From Fischerella sp. (GTDB taxonomy: Bacteria; Cyanobacteriota; Cyanobacteriia; Cyanobacteriales; Nostocaceae): a stretch of 16,581 nucleotides of DNA. The notes beneath the pieces were generated by a model, which saw only the letters and a program-made list of their open reading frames with translations, was not told the origin of the DNA and ran no database searches. Position numbers and translations under genes: made by a program. Shown piece by piece: positions 7,289-15,029 of this stretch. Positions within the stretch are counted from its first letter, which is position 1. Each line of letters starts with the position of its first letter. The stretch is from assembly GCA_026419705.1 (NCBI GenBank), contig JANZYY010000043.1, forward strand, positions 1 through 16,581. The letters are read 5' to 3'.

Positions 7289-7948
7289 TTATTGAATAAT
7301 AAATATCTGATTTGGTTGAATTGTACCATCAGGCATGATTGCATCATATAGTTTTGCATTCTTGAGATTTGCATCCCAAAGGTTTGCTTCGCTTAAGTTT
7401 GCTGCAATTAAATTGGCCCAATGGAAATCCGCACCTTTTAAGTAGGCTTGATTAAAATTTGCTTCTAGTAAAATTGCTCCACATAGTTTTGCTTCTTCAA
7501 GATTTGCTCTCACGAACTGAGCTTGAATTAGCGATGCTTCAGTTAATTGGGCGCAGCTCAAGTCAGCTTCTTTGAAATCAGCATTACATAGGGAAGCACA
7601 CCACAGTTTACTTCCACTTAATTTTGCCCGCCATAAAATAGCACCACACAAATTCGCTTGCGTTAAATCAGCTTGATTCAAATTAGCATTACATAAATTT
7701 ACATCCTGTAAATTCGCTTCCCGAAGATTTGCTTGCATTAAATTAGCCTCACTGAGGCTAGCACCACTGAGAATAGCGCCACTGAGATTTGCACTACGCA
7801 AATCCGCTCCTGTGAAGTTAACTCCACTGAGATCAACTGCTCTAAGGTCAATTCCACTCAAGTCACATCCACTGAAATCTCTACTCTCAAAATTTCGATC
7901 TGCGATTTGACTTAGGACTCTTTCTTGTTTGTCAGCATGATTTTTCAT
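7289..7948 (-). CDS. Pentapeptide-repeat protein
   Basis: A 219-residue protein that is almost entirely A(N/D)LXX pentapeptide repeats from about residue 19 to 203, roughly three dozen units, followed by the tail AIMPDGTIQPNQIFIIQ. Such repeats fold into a right-handed four-sided beta-helix. The family is abundant in cyanobacteria and mostly of unknown function; a few members mimic DNA or organise membrane components. There is no signal peptide, membrane segment or extra domain, so it is probably cytoplasmic. Several repeats carry Cys (CDLSG, LCNAN, LCGAI, LWCAS, LCNAD, LSCAQ, LCGAI), which is more than usual but has no known meaning. The start is supported by AGAGG on the minus strand (7957-7961), eight bases upstream. 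It is monocistronic, with about 270 bases of spacer before the next gene. Confidence 0.92.
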   Translation of the reverse strand: MKNHADKQERVLSQIADRNFESRDFSGCDLSGIDLRAVDLSGVNFTGADLRSANLSGAILSGASLSEANLMQANLREANLQDVNLCNANLNQADLTQANLCGAILWRAKLSGSKLWCASLCNADFKEADLSCAQLTEASLIQAQFVRANLEEAKLCGAILLEANFNQAYLKGADFHWANLIAANLSEANLWDANLKNAKLYDAIMPDGTIQPNQIFIIQ

Positions 7949-8217
7949 GGTATTCGCCTCTGAATGAGTTTGTAATTTTTCTTAACTTTCACCCCGATGG
8001 TCTATTAGTATTCTGATGTCTCTGTATCTTGAGAGTACACCCCAAAAGTTAAGAATCTAGGGAATCAATCGATAAAAATTAGACAAAAATCTATAACAAA
8101 TTGTCAGAGTCCTAAAAATACGTTATGAATGTATTTTATTTGTCAAAGTACGCTGATAAATATCAGCAAAGCTTCATAACAAGGATTATTTTGACTTCCT
8201 GGACAAACTGCCTTTAC

Positions 8218-8796
8218 TTATGGCGATCGCATTGGCAACGGTTTCCAATCAGAATAGTCAGCGAGATGACCCCAGTATGCAAGATAGCCAGTAAAAGCAA
8301 AAATCACAGCAGCAACTATCAGCACGAGGGCACCAATTAACCGCCACGAGCGATTGGCTTTAAAATACAATGTTGGTGCCGCTAAAACTCCACTCAATCC
8401 GGTTAAGATAAATCCAATTCCTGTTAAAAGTGGATTCCGCGTCAATCCAAGATTAATAATGCGTGCACCAACGACAATAGCAGCAATTCCCGCAAAAAAA
8501 CCATAAATTGCTATTGTGAGTAAATCCCAATCAAGGGCTAAAGCTAAGGAAGTAGCAATCAAAAGAATACCAAACAAAACGGTCATTTCACCATAGGCGA
8601 TATTGAAAATACTTCGCACAGGCCAAGTAAAACTCATGTGTAACCCAGTAACAAGTGCGATCGCCCCTGTCATCCCAAAACCAGGAATCCAACGTTTTTG
8701 ATTGACCCGATTTAAACCAAAATACAAGTAGCCAGCTAGGAGAAACAGTCCAGCTACCAGATTAACCAGCATTAAGGTGATGTAGTTAATGAACAT
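8218..8796 (-). CDS. DUF981-type multi-pass membrane protein
   Basis: A 192-residue, very hydrophobic protein with six likely membrane segments (about 4-26, 39-57, 67-89, 92-110, 119-137 and 150-175). The stretch GLHMSFTWPVRSIFNIAYGEMTVLFGILLIATSLAL (about 51-86) matches my recollection of the DUF981 family, found in archaea and cyanobacteria and without assigned function. The short hydrophilic C-terminus ends in DWKPLPMRSP. No enzymatic motif is visible. It is on the same strand as the pentapeptide gene, but about 270 bases of spacer suggest separate transcription. The family assignment is from memory of the motif and should be treated as probable. Confidence 0.75.
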   Translation of the reverse strand: MFINYITLMLVNLVAGLFLLAGYLYFGLNRVNQKRWIPGFGMTGAIALVTGLHMSFTWPVRSIFNIAYGEMTVLFGILLIATSLALALDWDLLTIAIYGFFAGIAAIVVGARIINLGLTRNPLLTGIGFILTGLSGVLAAPTLYFKANRSWRLIGALVLIVAAVIFAFTGYLAYWGHLADYSDWKPLPMRSP

Positions 8797-9024
8797 AATC
8801 CCAACTTGTTTTCAAACTGGGGCAAGGGTAAGGGAAAAATGAAATAAAATATGTAAAAACCAAAAGAATGGCAGCTCCTTTATTTTTGCTTTTAACTTTT
8901 GATTTTTTGCTTAACTTTATTGTTGACCCTACTCATGCAAGAAGTTTATCGAATAAGTTGTGTAGCTGAAAATTTTTATTTAGAAACATTCTCAGTTTTT
9001 GGTTGGTGGTTGGTTGTTGTTTGT

Positions 9025-9058
9025 TGTACAGACGTGCCACGCACGGCACGTCTGTACA
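9025..9058. repeat. 14-bp inverted repeat, GACGTGCC family, copy 1
   Basis: Arm 9025-9038 (TGTACAGACGTGCC) and its exact complement 9045-9058 flank a six-base loop ACGCAC. The core AGACGTGCC/GGCACGTCT recurs at 15192-15215, so both belong to one dispersed palindrome family. The hairpin would be strong in RNA. Confidence 0.8.
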
Positions 9059-9082
9059 TTGGTTAGTGGTTGTTAACTATGC

Positions 9083-9131
9083 CCAATCCTCAATTCCCAA
9101 TTCCCAATCCCCAATTCCCAATCCCCGATGT
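9083..9131. repeat. CCAATYC heptanucleotide tandem array (STRR)
   Basis: Seven in-register heptads: CCAATCC, TCAATTC, CCAATTC, CCAATCC, CCAATTC, CCAATCC, CCGATGT. This matches the classic short tandemly repeated repetitive sequence type of heterocystous cyanobacteria. It lies directly downstream of the sugar permease gene. Confidence 0.9.
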
Positions 9132-9146
9132 CCACTCTCCCATTCC

Positions 9147-10049
9147 TCATCCTTCTTCCCTCCAAGTTTGTAGCTGCAAATATACTAGTACTAGCGTCAC
9201 TGCTAACAGCACTGTCGCTGCTGCGGCGGCGTAACTAAAATCGAATTGACCAAATGCCTCTTGATAGATGTAATAAACCAACAAATTAGTAGAATTTAAC
9301 GGTCCACCACCAGTGATGACATACACTTGCTCAAAACTCCGCAATGTGAAAATCATAGTGGTGACGATCGCAAATACTAGAGTTGATTGCAATCCTGGTA
9401 GGGTGATGTGCCAAAACTGTTGCCAAGCATTTGCGCCATCAAGTTCTGCGGCTTCATACCGACTGGAGGGAATAGTTTGCAACCCAGCTAAGAACACCAC
9501 CATATTGAAGCCGAGTTGTTTCCAAATACTTAAGATAATTAGTACTGGCATTGCCCAAACCGTGCTACTCAACCAGGGAATAGGTTTAATACCGATCGCA
9601 TTCAATAGTGCATTAACTACACCATCATTTTGAAACAACCAGCGAAATCCCAAACCAGCAGCGACTAGAGAAATCATTGAAGGCAGAAAATAAGCACTGC
9701 GTAGCAGTCCTCGCAAGGGTAAAGCTTGATTTAACAATACTGCTAGTCCCAAGGGGATAACCAAACTGGGAATCACAGTAGCAATGGTAAAATAAATTGT
9801 ATTAAAAATTACTTGCCAAAAATCTTGATCGAGTAGCAAGCGCCGGTAGTTATTTAAGCCTACCCAGCGTGTACCCGTAGAAGTAAAAATACCAGTAGTA
9901 AAACTGAGATAAAACAAATAAATAATGGGCCAAATAATAAAAATGCCTAATAAAATAAGTGCTGGAGCCAGAAAAAACCAAGCCGCAACAGTATCATTAT
10001 CGAACCACGATTTACCAGACTCACCAGGCTTAATATATATTTTTGGCAT
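9147..10049 (-). CDS. MalF/UgpA-type carbohydrate ABC transporter permease
   Basis: A 300-residue inner-membrane permease of the sugar ABC import family (binding-protein-dependent). Six membrane segments are likely, at about 23-48, 83-108, 116-137, 165-187, 222-242 and 273-294. The EAA loop that docks the ATPase is clear: EAAELDGANAWQQFWHITLPG (199-219). The TGGGP motif (246-250) and FLPSMIS (121-127) are typical of MalF-like members. The substrate is probably a sugar or glycerol phosphate but cannot be read from the sequence. Neither the usual MalG-type partner nor a binding protein or ATPase gene is adjacent, so it is an orphan component whose partners must lie elsewhere. The start is supported by GGAGG on the minus strand (10061-10065), 11 bases upstream. 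It is divergent from purN with a 24-base gap. Confidence 0.88.
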   Translation of the reverse strand: MPKIYIKPGESGKSWFDNDTVAAWFFLAPALILLGIFIIWPIIYLFYLSFTTGIFTSTGTRWVGLNNYRRLLLDQDFWQVIFNTIYFTIATVIPSLVIPLGLAVLLNQALPLRGLLRSAYFLPSMISLVAAGLGFRWLFQNDGVVNALLNAIGIKPIPWLSSTVWAMPVLIILSIWKQLGFNMVVFLAGLQTIPSSRYEAAELDGANAWQQFWHITLPGLQSTLVFAIVTTMIFTLRSFEQVYVITGGGPLNSTNLLVYYIYQEAFGQFDFSYAAAAATVLLAVTLVLVYLQLQTWREEG

Positions 10050-10073
10050 CTACAATTCATCCTCCCTGCCGTT

Positions 10074-10754
10074 ATGACGCTTTGCCCTGATTCTACATCT
10101 AGCTTGGTTTCTCCCGACATTAATAAAGACATGCTATGTAAAGCCACTCCTGTAAAACTGGGAATCATGGCTTCAGGAAATGGCAGCAATTTTGAAGCAA
10201 TTGCCCAAGCCATTAAAGATGAACAACTTTCTGCTCAAATCCAAGTTCTGATTTACAATAACCCAGATGCCTATGTTGCAGTCCGGGCTGCTAACTGGGG
10301 TGTGCCAGCTGTGCTACTCAACCACCGCAATTACCAAAGCCGTGAAGACTTGGATCGACAAATTGTCCAGACTTTACGGCAATACGACGTGGAATTAGTA
10401 GTTATGGCTGGTTGGATGCGACTGGTGACCCAAGTATTAATTGATGCTTTTCCCAACCGGATTCTTAATATCCATCCTAGCTTGTTGCCCAGTTTCAAAG
10501 GTTCGCGCGCTGTAGAACATGCTTTAGCTGCTGGTGTAAAAATTACAGGTTGTACGGTGCATTGGGTGTGCCTGGAAATGGACAGCGGTCCAATTTTGGT
10601 GCAAGCTGCAGTGCCAGTATTGGCGGATGATACACCGGAAACACTCCACGCCAGAATTCAAGTGCAGGAGCATAAAATATTACCCCAAGCGATCGCACTA
10701 GCAGCACGTCAGCTACGTGCCGACAGTATACCACTGACTGCAAGAAATTTGTAA
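10074..10754 (+). CDS. purN: Phosphoribosylglycinamide formyltransferase (GART)
   Basis: A 226-residue 10-formyltetrahydrofolate-dependent enzyme of de novo purine synthesis that formylates glycinamide ribonucleotide. Family marks are SGNGSN (34-39, phosphate-binding loop), the catalytic N132 and H134 in NIHPSLLPSFKG, and D170 in MDSGPI. The family core starts at VKLGIMASGNG (residue 27), so the first 25 or so residues are an extension compared with the roughly 212-residue E. coli protein. An alternative ATG at 10131 (M20) would remove most of it. Neither start has a clear ribosome-binding site. The enzyme acts in the cytoplasm. Its promoter must overlap or lie inside the divergent permease gene, because only 24 bases separate the two start codons. 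Confidence 0.94.
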   Translation: MTLCPDSTSSLVSPDINKDMLCKATPVKLGIMASGNGSNFEAIAQAIKDEQLSAQIQVLIYNNPDAYVAVRAANWGVPAVLLNHRNYQSREDLDRQIVQTLRQYDVELVVMAGWMRLVTQVLIDAFPNRILNIHPSLLPSFKGSRAVEHALAAGVKITGCTVHWVCLEMDSGPILVQAAVPVLADDTPETLHARIQVQEHKILPQAIALAARQLRADSIPLTARNL

Positions 10755-10905
10755 AGAAACAGTAAAAACACTGTAAAACTAGCTACTGCGAACCAAGTGC
10801 TAAAAAAATGTGTTTTGTCAAGTGTAGATAAAATAAAAGAGACAAAAAAGTTAAGATCGATATTTTTTGCGTGCGATCTCAAACGCTCTCTCATCCTTTA
10901 GTACT

Positions 10906-12025
10906 ATGGAAGTATTAGAACTGAAACGCGAAATCGAAATGTTGTCCGAGCGCCTGGGTAAAACCCAGGACTATCTTTGACATTCCTGCACTGACTGCCA
11001 AAATTCAAGATCTAGAACAAATCGCCTCACAGCCAGGATTTTGGGACGACCAAATCAAAGCCCAAAAAACACTGCAAGAACTCAACGACCTCAAAGACCA
11101 TCTCCAGCAATACGATCGCTGGCAAGTCAGCCTGGAAGATACCAAAGCTGTTTTGGAGCTTTTGGAGTTGGAAAGCGACGAGGCGCTACTCCACGAAGCA
11201 GAAACAACCATCACCCAACTGAACCGAGAACTCGATCGGTGGGAGTTACAACAGTTACTTTCTGGTCCATACGATGAATTAGGTGCAGTACTGACAATTA
11301 CAGCTGGTGCAGGTGGTACAGATGCCCAAGACTGGGCAGAAATGCTACTGCGGATGTATACCCGTTGGGCCGAAAATCATGGCTACAAGGTAAATTTAAC
11401 TGACGAGTCTGAAGGTGATGAAGCGGGAATTAAATCTGCAACCTTAGAAATTTCCGGTCGCTATGCCTATGGATATCTCAGGTCTGAGACGGGTACTCAT
11501 CGCCTAGTGCGAATTTCACCTTTCAATGCCAATGGCAAGCGCCAAACTAGCTTTGCTGGGGTAGAAGTAATGCCGCAGCTAGATAACTCGGTACAGTTAG
11601 AAATTCCAGAAAAAGACCTGGAAATTACGACATCCAGATCGGGTGGTAAAGGTGGACAAAACGTCAACAAAGTCGAAACGGCCGTGCGGATCGTTCACAT
11701 TCCCACAGGTATAGCTGTGCGTTGTACCGAAGAACGCAGCCAGCTGCAAAATAAGGAGAAAGCCCTCGCCCGCCTGAAAGCCAAGTTGCTAGTGATTGCC
11801 CAAGAACAACGCGCCCAAGAAATCGCCGAAATTCGTGGTGATATGGTTGAAGCATCTTGGGGAAATCAAATCCGTAACTACGTATTTCATCCCTACCAAA
11901 TGGTTAAGGATTTGCGCACCGGCTTAGAAACAACTGCGATCGCTGATGTGATGAACGGCGAAATTGACATGTTCATCCAAGCTTACCTACGGCAAGAAAA
12001 CCAGTTAGTGGAAGCAGCTGTGTAA
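10906..12025 (+). CDS. prfB: Peptide chain release factor 2 with programmed +1 frameshift
   Basis: Release factor 2 recognises UGA and UAA stop codons on the ribosome and triggers peptide release. It is encoded in two frames: 24 codons at 10906-10977, then a UGA at 10978-10980, with the rest read in the +1 frame from 10979 to 12025, giving 372 residues, normal for RF2. The first frame encodes MEVLELKREIEMLSERLGKTQDYL and the second continues DIPALTAKIQDLEQIA. The codon-recognition tripeptide SPF (204-206) proves RF2 rather than RF1. The peptidyl-hydrolysis motif GGQ is at 249-251 in GGKGGQNVNKVETAV. A predicted helical domain 1 (about 1-110) precedes them. No strong ribosome-binding site precedes the ATG. 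The following gene is a DUF3285 micro-protein, in what looks like a conserved cyanobacterial order. Confidence 0.96.
10967..10981 (+). promoter_or_regulatory. RF2 autoregulatory +1 frameshift site
   Basis: The slippery sequence CTTTGAC (10975-10981) is identical to the known prfB site: when RF2 is scarce the UGA is read slowly and the ribosome slips from CTT to TTT, continuing in the +1 frame. The stimulatory Shine-Dalgarno-like element is only AGGA (10967-10970), four bases before CTT. In E. coli it is AGGGGG, three bases before. Confidence 0.93.
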
Positions 12026-12037
12026 TTGAGGAATTGT

Positions 12038-12104
12038 TAGTAGATAGTAGTTAGTTGTTAGTTGTTCTACTAACCACTAACTACTAACCACTAACTATTA
12101 ACTA
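12038..12104. repeat. Inverted heptad arrays (TAGTTGT / CTAACYA)
   Basis: The left half (12038-12065) reads TAGTAGA, TAGTAGT, TAGTTGT, TAGTTGT. The right half (12070-12104) reads CTAACCA, CTAACTA, CTAACCA, CTAACTA, TTAACTA. The halves are approximate complements and could fold into a long imperfect hairpin just after the prfB stop (12025), possibly acting as terminator or processing site before the DUF3285 gene. Confidence 0.75.
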
Positions 12105-12154
12105 AGAAGTAAACAAACTGTTAAATTTAGAAAAGAAATTGCGATCAAATCATT

Positions 12155-12310
12155 ATGAGCAACTCTAATCTCACAGAACCTCAACCAAGCTACGTCAAAC
12201 TCGCGATGCGAAACATGGTGCAAAAGCGAGTTACTTCTCTCAAACATTTTGCACTGACGACGGTAGGACTTTTAGCTGTTCTGGTTGGTCTTGCCTATCT
12301 GACTCGCTGA
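12155..12310 (+). CDS. DUF3285-type single-pass micro-protein
   Basis: A 51-residue protein. Residues 1-30 are polar and basic (SYVKLAMRNMVQKRVTSLKH) and residues about 32-49 form one membrane helix (FALTTVGLLAVLVGLAYL), ending in TR. This fits the small cyanobacterial DUF3285 family, conserved but of unknown function and commonly found beside prfB and ybeY. The positive N-terminus suggests it stays cytoplasmic with the helix in the membrane. It lies 129 bases after prfB and 40 bases before the ybeY GTG, so it is probably co-transcribed with ybeY. There is no strong ribosome-binding site. Confidence 0.82.
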   Translation: MSNSNLTEPQPSYVKLAMRNMVQKRVTSLKHFALTTVGLLAVLVGLAYLTR

Positions 12311-12350
12311 TCGTCAACCATCACTCTCAGTAGAGGAGACTTCTTGACTA

Positions 12351-12878
12351 GTGCAAGTTGAAGTACACGTGCAGGATTGTCTGGGTGAATCTTCCCAAAC
12401 AAAGACTGTAGAGATTGGGAATACCGATAAACCAGTTACTGCCCAAACCTGGCAAAACTGGTTCAGTCGCTGGTTGGAAATTCTACAACCGAATATTCCG
12501 CAGGCTTCAAATTATGAAATAGGACTGCGTCTGACAAACGACTCTGAAATTCAGGCACTAAACGCTCAATATCGGCATCAAAATAAACCTACAGACGTTT
12601 TATCCTTTGCGGCATTAGAAGTAGACTTTCCTCAACCAACCGATATGCCCGCTTCCTTGCCTTTGTATCTTGGCGACATTGTTATTTCTGTCGATACAGC
12701 ACGGCGACAAGCTCAGCAACAGGGACATACTTTGTCAACAGAACTAGCTTGGTTAGCAGCTCACGGACTTTTGCATCTACTGGGCTGGGATCATCCGGAT
12801 GAAAATAGTTTGGAAAGAATGCTAAAACAGCAAGTAATATTACTGAAGGAAATCGGTATTGCGATTGACATAGAATAG
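12351..12878 (+). CDS. ybeY: Endoribonuclease YbeY, 16S rRNA maturation factor
   Basis: A 175-residue zinc-dependent endoribonuclease needed for 16S rRNA 3'-end maturation and ribosome quality control. The zinc site HGLLHLLGWDH (138-148) gives H138, H142 and H148, and the family motif NKPTDVLSFA is at 78-87. The N-terminal 35 or so residues are slightly longer than in E. coli. The start is GTG at 12351, supported by AGAGGAG (12332-12338) 12 bases upstream. It acts in the cytoplasm on ribosomes. It lies between the DUF3285 micro-protein and dgkA, an arrangement with dgkA that is widespread in bacteria. Confidence 0.95.
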   Translation: MQVEVHVQDCLGESSQTKTVEIGNTDKPVTAQTWQNWFSRWLEILQPNIPQASNYEIGLRLTNDSEIQALNAQYRHQNKPTDVLSFAALEVDFPQPTDMPASLPLYLGDIVISVDTARRQAQQQGHTLSTELAWLAAHGLLHLLGWDHPDENSLERMLKQQVILLKEIGIAIDIE

Positions 12879-12936
12879 CATGTAACCCTATGTTCTTGAA
12901 AATGCAATAATACTCGTGTAGAAAATTGGCAGAAAG

Positions 12937-13464
12937 TTGACTAACCGATTAAAATCAGCAAAAATTCCTAGTTCACCGACTCTACTGCTGTATGTAACCA
13001 TGACTATGTCCCAACCAGTTTCATCACCATCACCAACATCAAACCATTTAGAACAAGTTGTCACCAAAAAACGGGAACTTTCTTGGCAAGTTGCTTCTAA
13101 TTTATTGATTAGTTTTAAGTATGCTTGGTGTGGGATCGGTTATGCGTTTCAAACTCAACGCAATTTTCGCATTCACGTAGCTATATGCATGCTAGCACTG
13201 GTGATGAGCTTTTTTTTGCACCTCAAAGCAGTAGAAACAGCAGTCATAGGCATAACGAGTGGTTTGGTTTTGGCATTGGAGTTACTGAATACGGCAATTG
13301 AATCAGTAGTTGATTTAACAGTGAAGCAGACATATCACGAACTGGCAAAAATTGCTAAAGATTGCGCTGCCGGTGCTGTACTCGTCTCTGCTTTAGTAGC
13401 AATATTGGTAGCTGTTATGCTCTTATTGCCGCCGTTGCTAGCCTTGATTGCGTCGGTTTTGTAA
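12937..13464 (+). CDS. dgkA: Diacylglycerol kinase / undecaprenol kinase family protein
   Basis: A small integral membrane lipid kinase of the DgkA family, phosphorylating diacylglycerol or undecaprenol with ATP. The core has three membrane segments at about 80-94, 100-119 and 146-172. The catalytic region ELLNTAIESVVD (115-126) contains the glutamates matching E. coli E69 and E76, and AKIAKDCAAGAVLVSA (137-152) is the second family block. The order ybeY-dgkA is common, and in Gram-positives this kinase acts on undecaprenol; which lipid is used here is unknown. The longest reading starts with TTG at 12937 and gives 175 residues. ATG at 13000 (M22) or 13006 (M24) would give about 152-154 residues, and no start has a good ribosome-binding site. 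A Ser/Pro-rich N-terminal region (28-45) precedes the core. Confidence 0.9.
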   Translation: MTNRLKSAKIPSSPTLLLYVTMTMSQPVSSPSPTSNHLEQVVTKKRELSWQVASNLLISFKYAWCGIGYAFQTQRNFRIHVAICMLALVMSFFLHLKAVETAVIGITSGLVLALELLNTAIESVVDLTVKQTYHELAKIAKDCAAGAVLVSALVAILVAVMLLLPPLLALIASVL

Positions 13465-13499
13465 GTGAAAAAATTACATAAATTTTTACATAATTTTAT

Positions 13500-13612
13500 T
13501 TAGTTGTTGGTTGTTAGTTGTTTGTTGAAGGGTGGAAATGAAATTTTGGAGGCTCCGCCTTCCTCCCAACAGTTGTAACTGGTGTAACATCAGAGTTCCA
13601 ACCAACAACTAA
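13500..13612. repeat. 14-bp long-range inverted repeat with internal GGAGG/CCTCC hairpin
   Basis: TTAGTTGTTGGTTG (13500-13513) is the exact complement of CAACCAACAACTAA (13599-13612), with 85 bases between. Inside lies TTGGAGG...CCTCCCAA (about 13545-13571), a smaller GC-rich hairpin. It fills the spacer between dgkA and trpG and probably derives from the same heptad repeats seen elsewhere. It could attenuate read-through into trpG. Confidence 0.6.
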
Positions 13613-13647
13613 CTATTGACAAAGATTGATACTTGGAGTTATAAGCT

Positions 13648-14259
13648 GTGATTATAGTTATCGACAATTACGACAGCTTTACATATAACTTGGTGCAGTA
13701 TTTGGGAGAGCTGGCGACAGATTTTCCGATCGCAGCTGATATTAAAGTTTTTCGTAACGATAAGATTACTATTGATGAAATTCATGCCCTTAAGCCAGAT
13801 GGATTAGTCATTTCCCCTGGACCTGGTCGCCCAGAAGATGCAGGTATTTCTCTAGATGTGATTGCAAAACTCGGGTCTGAACTACCGATTTTAGGAGTTT
13901 GTTTGGGACATCAAAGCATTGGTCAGGTGTTCGGTGGTAATATTGTCTCTGCGCCAGAGTTAATGCATGGTAAAACTTCTCAAGTCTCTCACACCGGGGT
14001 CGGTGTTTTCCAAGGATTAGAAAATCCGATTACTGCTACCCGTTATCATAGCTTAGTAATTGACCGTGATACTTGCCCAGAAGTATTAGAAATTACAGCT
14101 TGGGTCGAAGATGGCACAATTATGGGAATACGACATCGGAACTATCCTCATATAGAAGGCGTCCAATTTCACCCAGAGAGTGTTTTAACATCTTCAGGCA
14201 AGCAGTTACTGCGAAACTTTCTTTTCAGATTACAAACGAGACAGCGAGAGAGTAATTAA
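13648..14259 (+). CDS. trpG: Anthranilate / aminodeoxychorismate synthase glutamine amidotransferase subunit
   Basis: A 203-residue class I glutamine amidotransferase that supplies ammonia from glutamine to the chorismate-binding partner (TrpE, or PabB for folate). The catalytic triad is C85 in GVCLGHQS, and H175 and E177 in FHPES; the oxyanion motif SPGPGRPEDAG is at 56-66. The length is normal. Some organisms use one such subunit for both tryptophan and p-aminobenzoate, so trpG and pabA cannot be separated by sequence alone. The start is GTG at 13648 with TTGGAG (13633-13638) nine bases upstream. Its TAA stop overlaps the ATG of the next gene by one base (TAATG), implying translational coupling to the MBL-fold protein. 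No trpE lies in the window. Confidence 0.93.
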   Translation: MIIVIDNYDSFTYNLVQYLGELATDFPIAADIKVFRNDKITIDEIHALKPDGLVISPGPGRPEDAGISLDVIAKLGSELPILGVCLGHQSIGQVFGGNIVSAPELMHGKTSQVSHTGVGVFQGLENPITATRYHSLVIDRDTCPEVLEITAWVEDGTIMGIRHRNYPHIEGVQFHPESVLTSSGKQLLRNFLFRLQTRQRESN

Positions 14260-15029
14260 TGAAACGACGGCAATTGATGGGCTATGCTGGGGCGGGATTG
14301 GTAACGGCTTTAGTTACTGGCTTGAGTTCTCACCGTCAAGCTAGTGCTCAATCTGGCGGTTCATTAACAGTTCAGTGGTTGGGTCATACTTGCTTTCTGT
14401 TTACTGGCGGCGGTACGAAAATTCTTGTCAACCCATTTCGCACAATTGGTTGTACCGCTGGCTATCGTCCACCGAAAGTGGCAGCAGATTTAGTGCTGAT
14501 TAGCAGTCAGTTGCTGGATGAAGGTGCTGTGGAGGACCTACCAGGAAATCCCAAATTGATTTACGAACCGGGTGTGTACGAGTTTCAAGGCATTAAGGTA
14601 CAAGGAATTGCCATTCCCCACGATCGCAAAGGTGGAAAGCAATTCGGCACAAACGCCGCTTGGCAGTGGAAGCAAGCAGGAATTAATATCTTACATTTAG
14701 GGGGAGCGGCTGCACCCATTTCCATAGAGCAAAAAATCCTCATCGGTCGTCCGGATTTAGCATTAGTGCCGGTAGGTGGTGGTCCAAAAGCTTACAATGC
14801 TCAAGAAGCGAAGCAGGCAATTCAAGTTATTAATCCCAAGATAGTTATTCCCACCCACTACCGTACCCAAGCAGCTGATGGTGCTACCTGTGATATTTCT
14901 CCTTTGGATGAATTTCTAACTGTGATGCAGGGAATGACCGTACGTCGTAGCAATAGCGATACAGTTACGATCAGTTCTAGTAATCTACCAGAGAATGGGG
15001 CGATACAAGTTTTGAGTTACAAATTTTAA
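14259..15029 (+). CDS. Tat-exported MBL-fold (UlaG-like) protein lacking the HxHxDH motif
   Basis: A 256-residue protein with an N-terminal twin-arginine-type signal: KRRQLMG (2-8), a hydrophobic stretch (10-23) and a likely cleavage after ASA (28-30). The mature part has the UlaG-like metallo-beta-lactamase layout: VQWLGHTCFLFTGGGTKILVNPF (38-60), a strand ADLVLIS (76-82), IPHD (119-122), LHLGG (146-150) and IPTHY (197-201). The metal-binding HxHxDH normally following the ADLVLIS strand reads ISSQLLDEG (81-89), so three or four metal ligands are absent while H121, H147 and H200 remain. It may be a non-catalytic relative, perhaps binding or structural, in the periplasm or thylakoid lumen. It is coupled to trpG by a TAATG overlap. 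Function unknown. Confidence 0.82.
   Translation: MKRRQLMGYAGAGLVTALVTGLSSHRQASAQSGGSLTVQWLGHTCFLFTGGGTKILVNPFRTIGCTAGYRPPKVAADLVLISSQLLDEGAVEDLPGNPKLIYEPGVYEFQGIKVQGIAIPHDRKGGKQFGTNAAWQWKQAGINILHLGGAAAPISIEQKILIGRPDLALVPVGGGPKAYNAQEAKQAIQVINPKIVIPTHYRTQAADGATCDISPLDEFLTVMQGMTVRRSNSDTVTISSSNLPENGAIQVLSYKF

Larger units (their letters stand above)
8797..9146. other. Gene-free spacer with palindrome and repeat arrays
   Basis: A 350-bp region with no credible gene. It holds AT-rich AAAAG/CTTTT-type sequence (8840-8930), a run of GGTTGGT/TGTTTGT heptads (about 9000-9024), the 14-bp palindrome at 9025-9058 and the CCAATYC array at 9083-9131. It lies downstream of the sugar permease and upstream of the DUF981 gene, both on the minus strand. 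Confidence 0.7.

Noticed and set aside
8125..8340. 71-residue plus-strand ORF
   Set aside because: It overlaps the 3' part of the DUF981 gene on the opposite strand and has no recognisable features.
9083..9131. CRISPR array
   Set aside because: The seven-base units are tandem without spacers; this is an STRR, not a CRISPR.
10906..10980. prfB as a broken gene with a premature stop
   Set aside because: The UGA sits in CTTTGAC, the known programmed frameshift site, and the +1 frame continues RF2 without loss.
11041..11277. 78-residue plus-strand ORF within prfB
   Set aside because: It is an out-of-frame shadow; the +1 frame carries the RF2 sequence.
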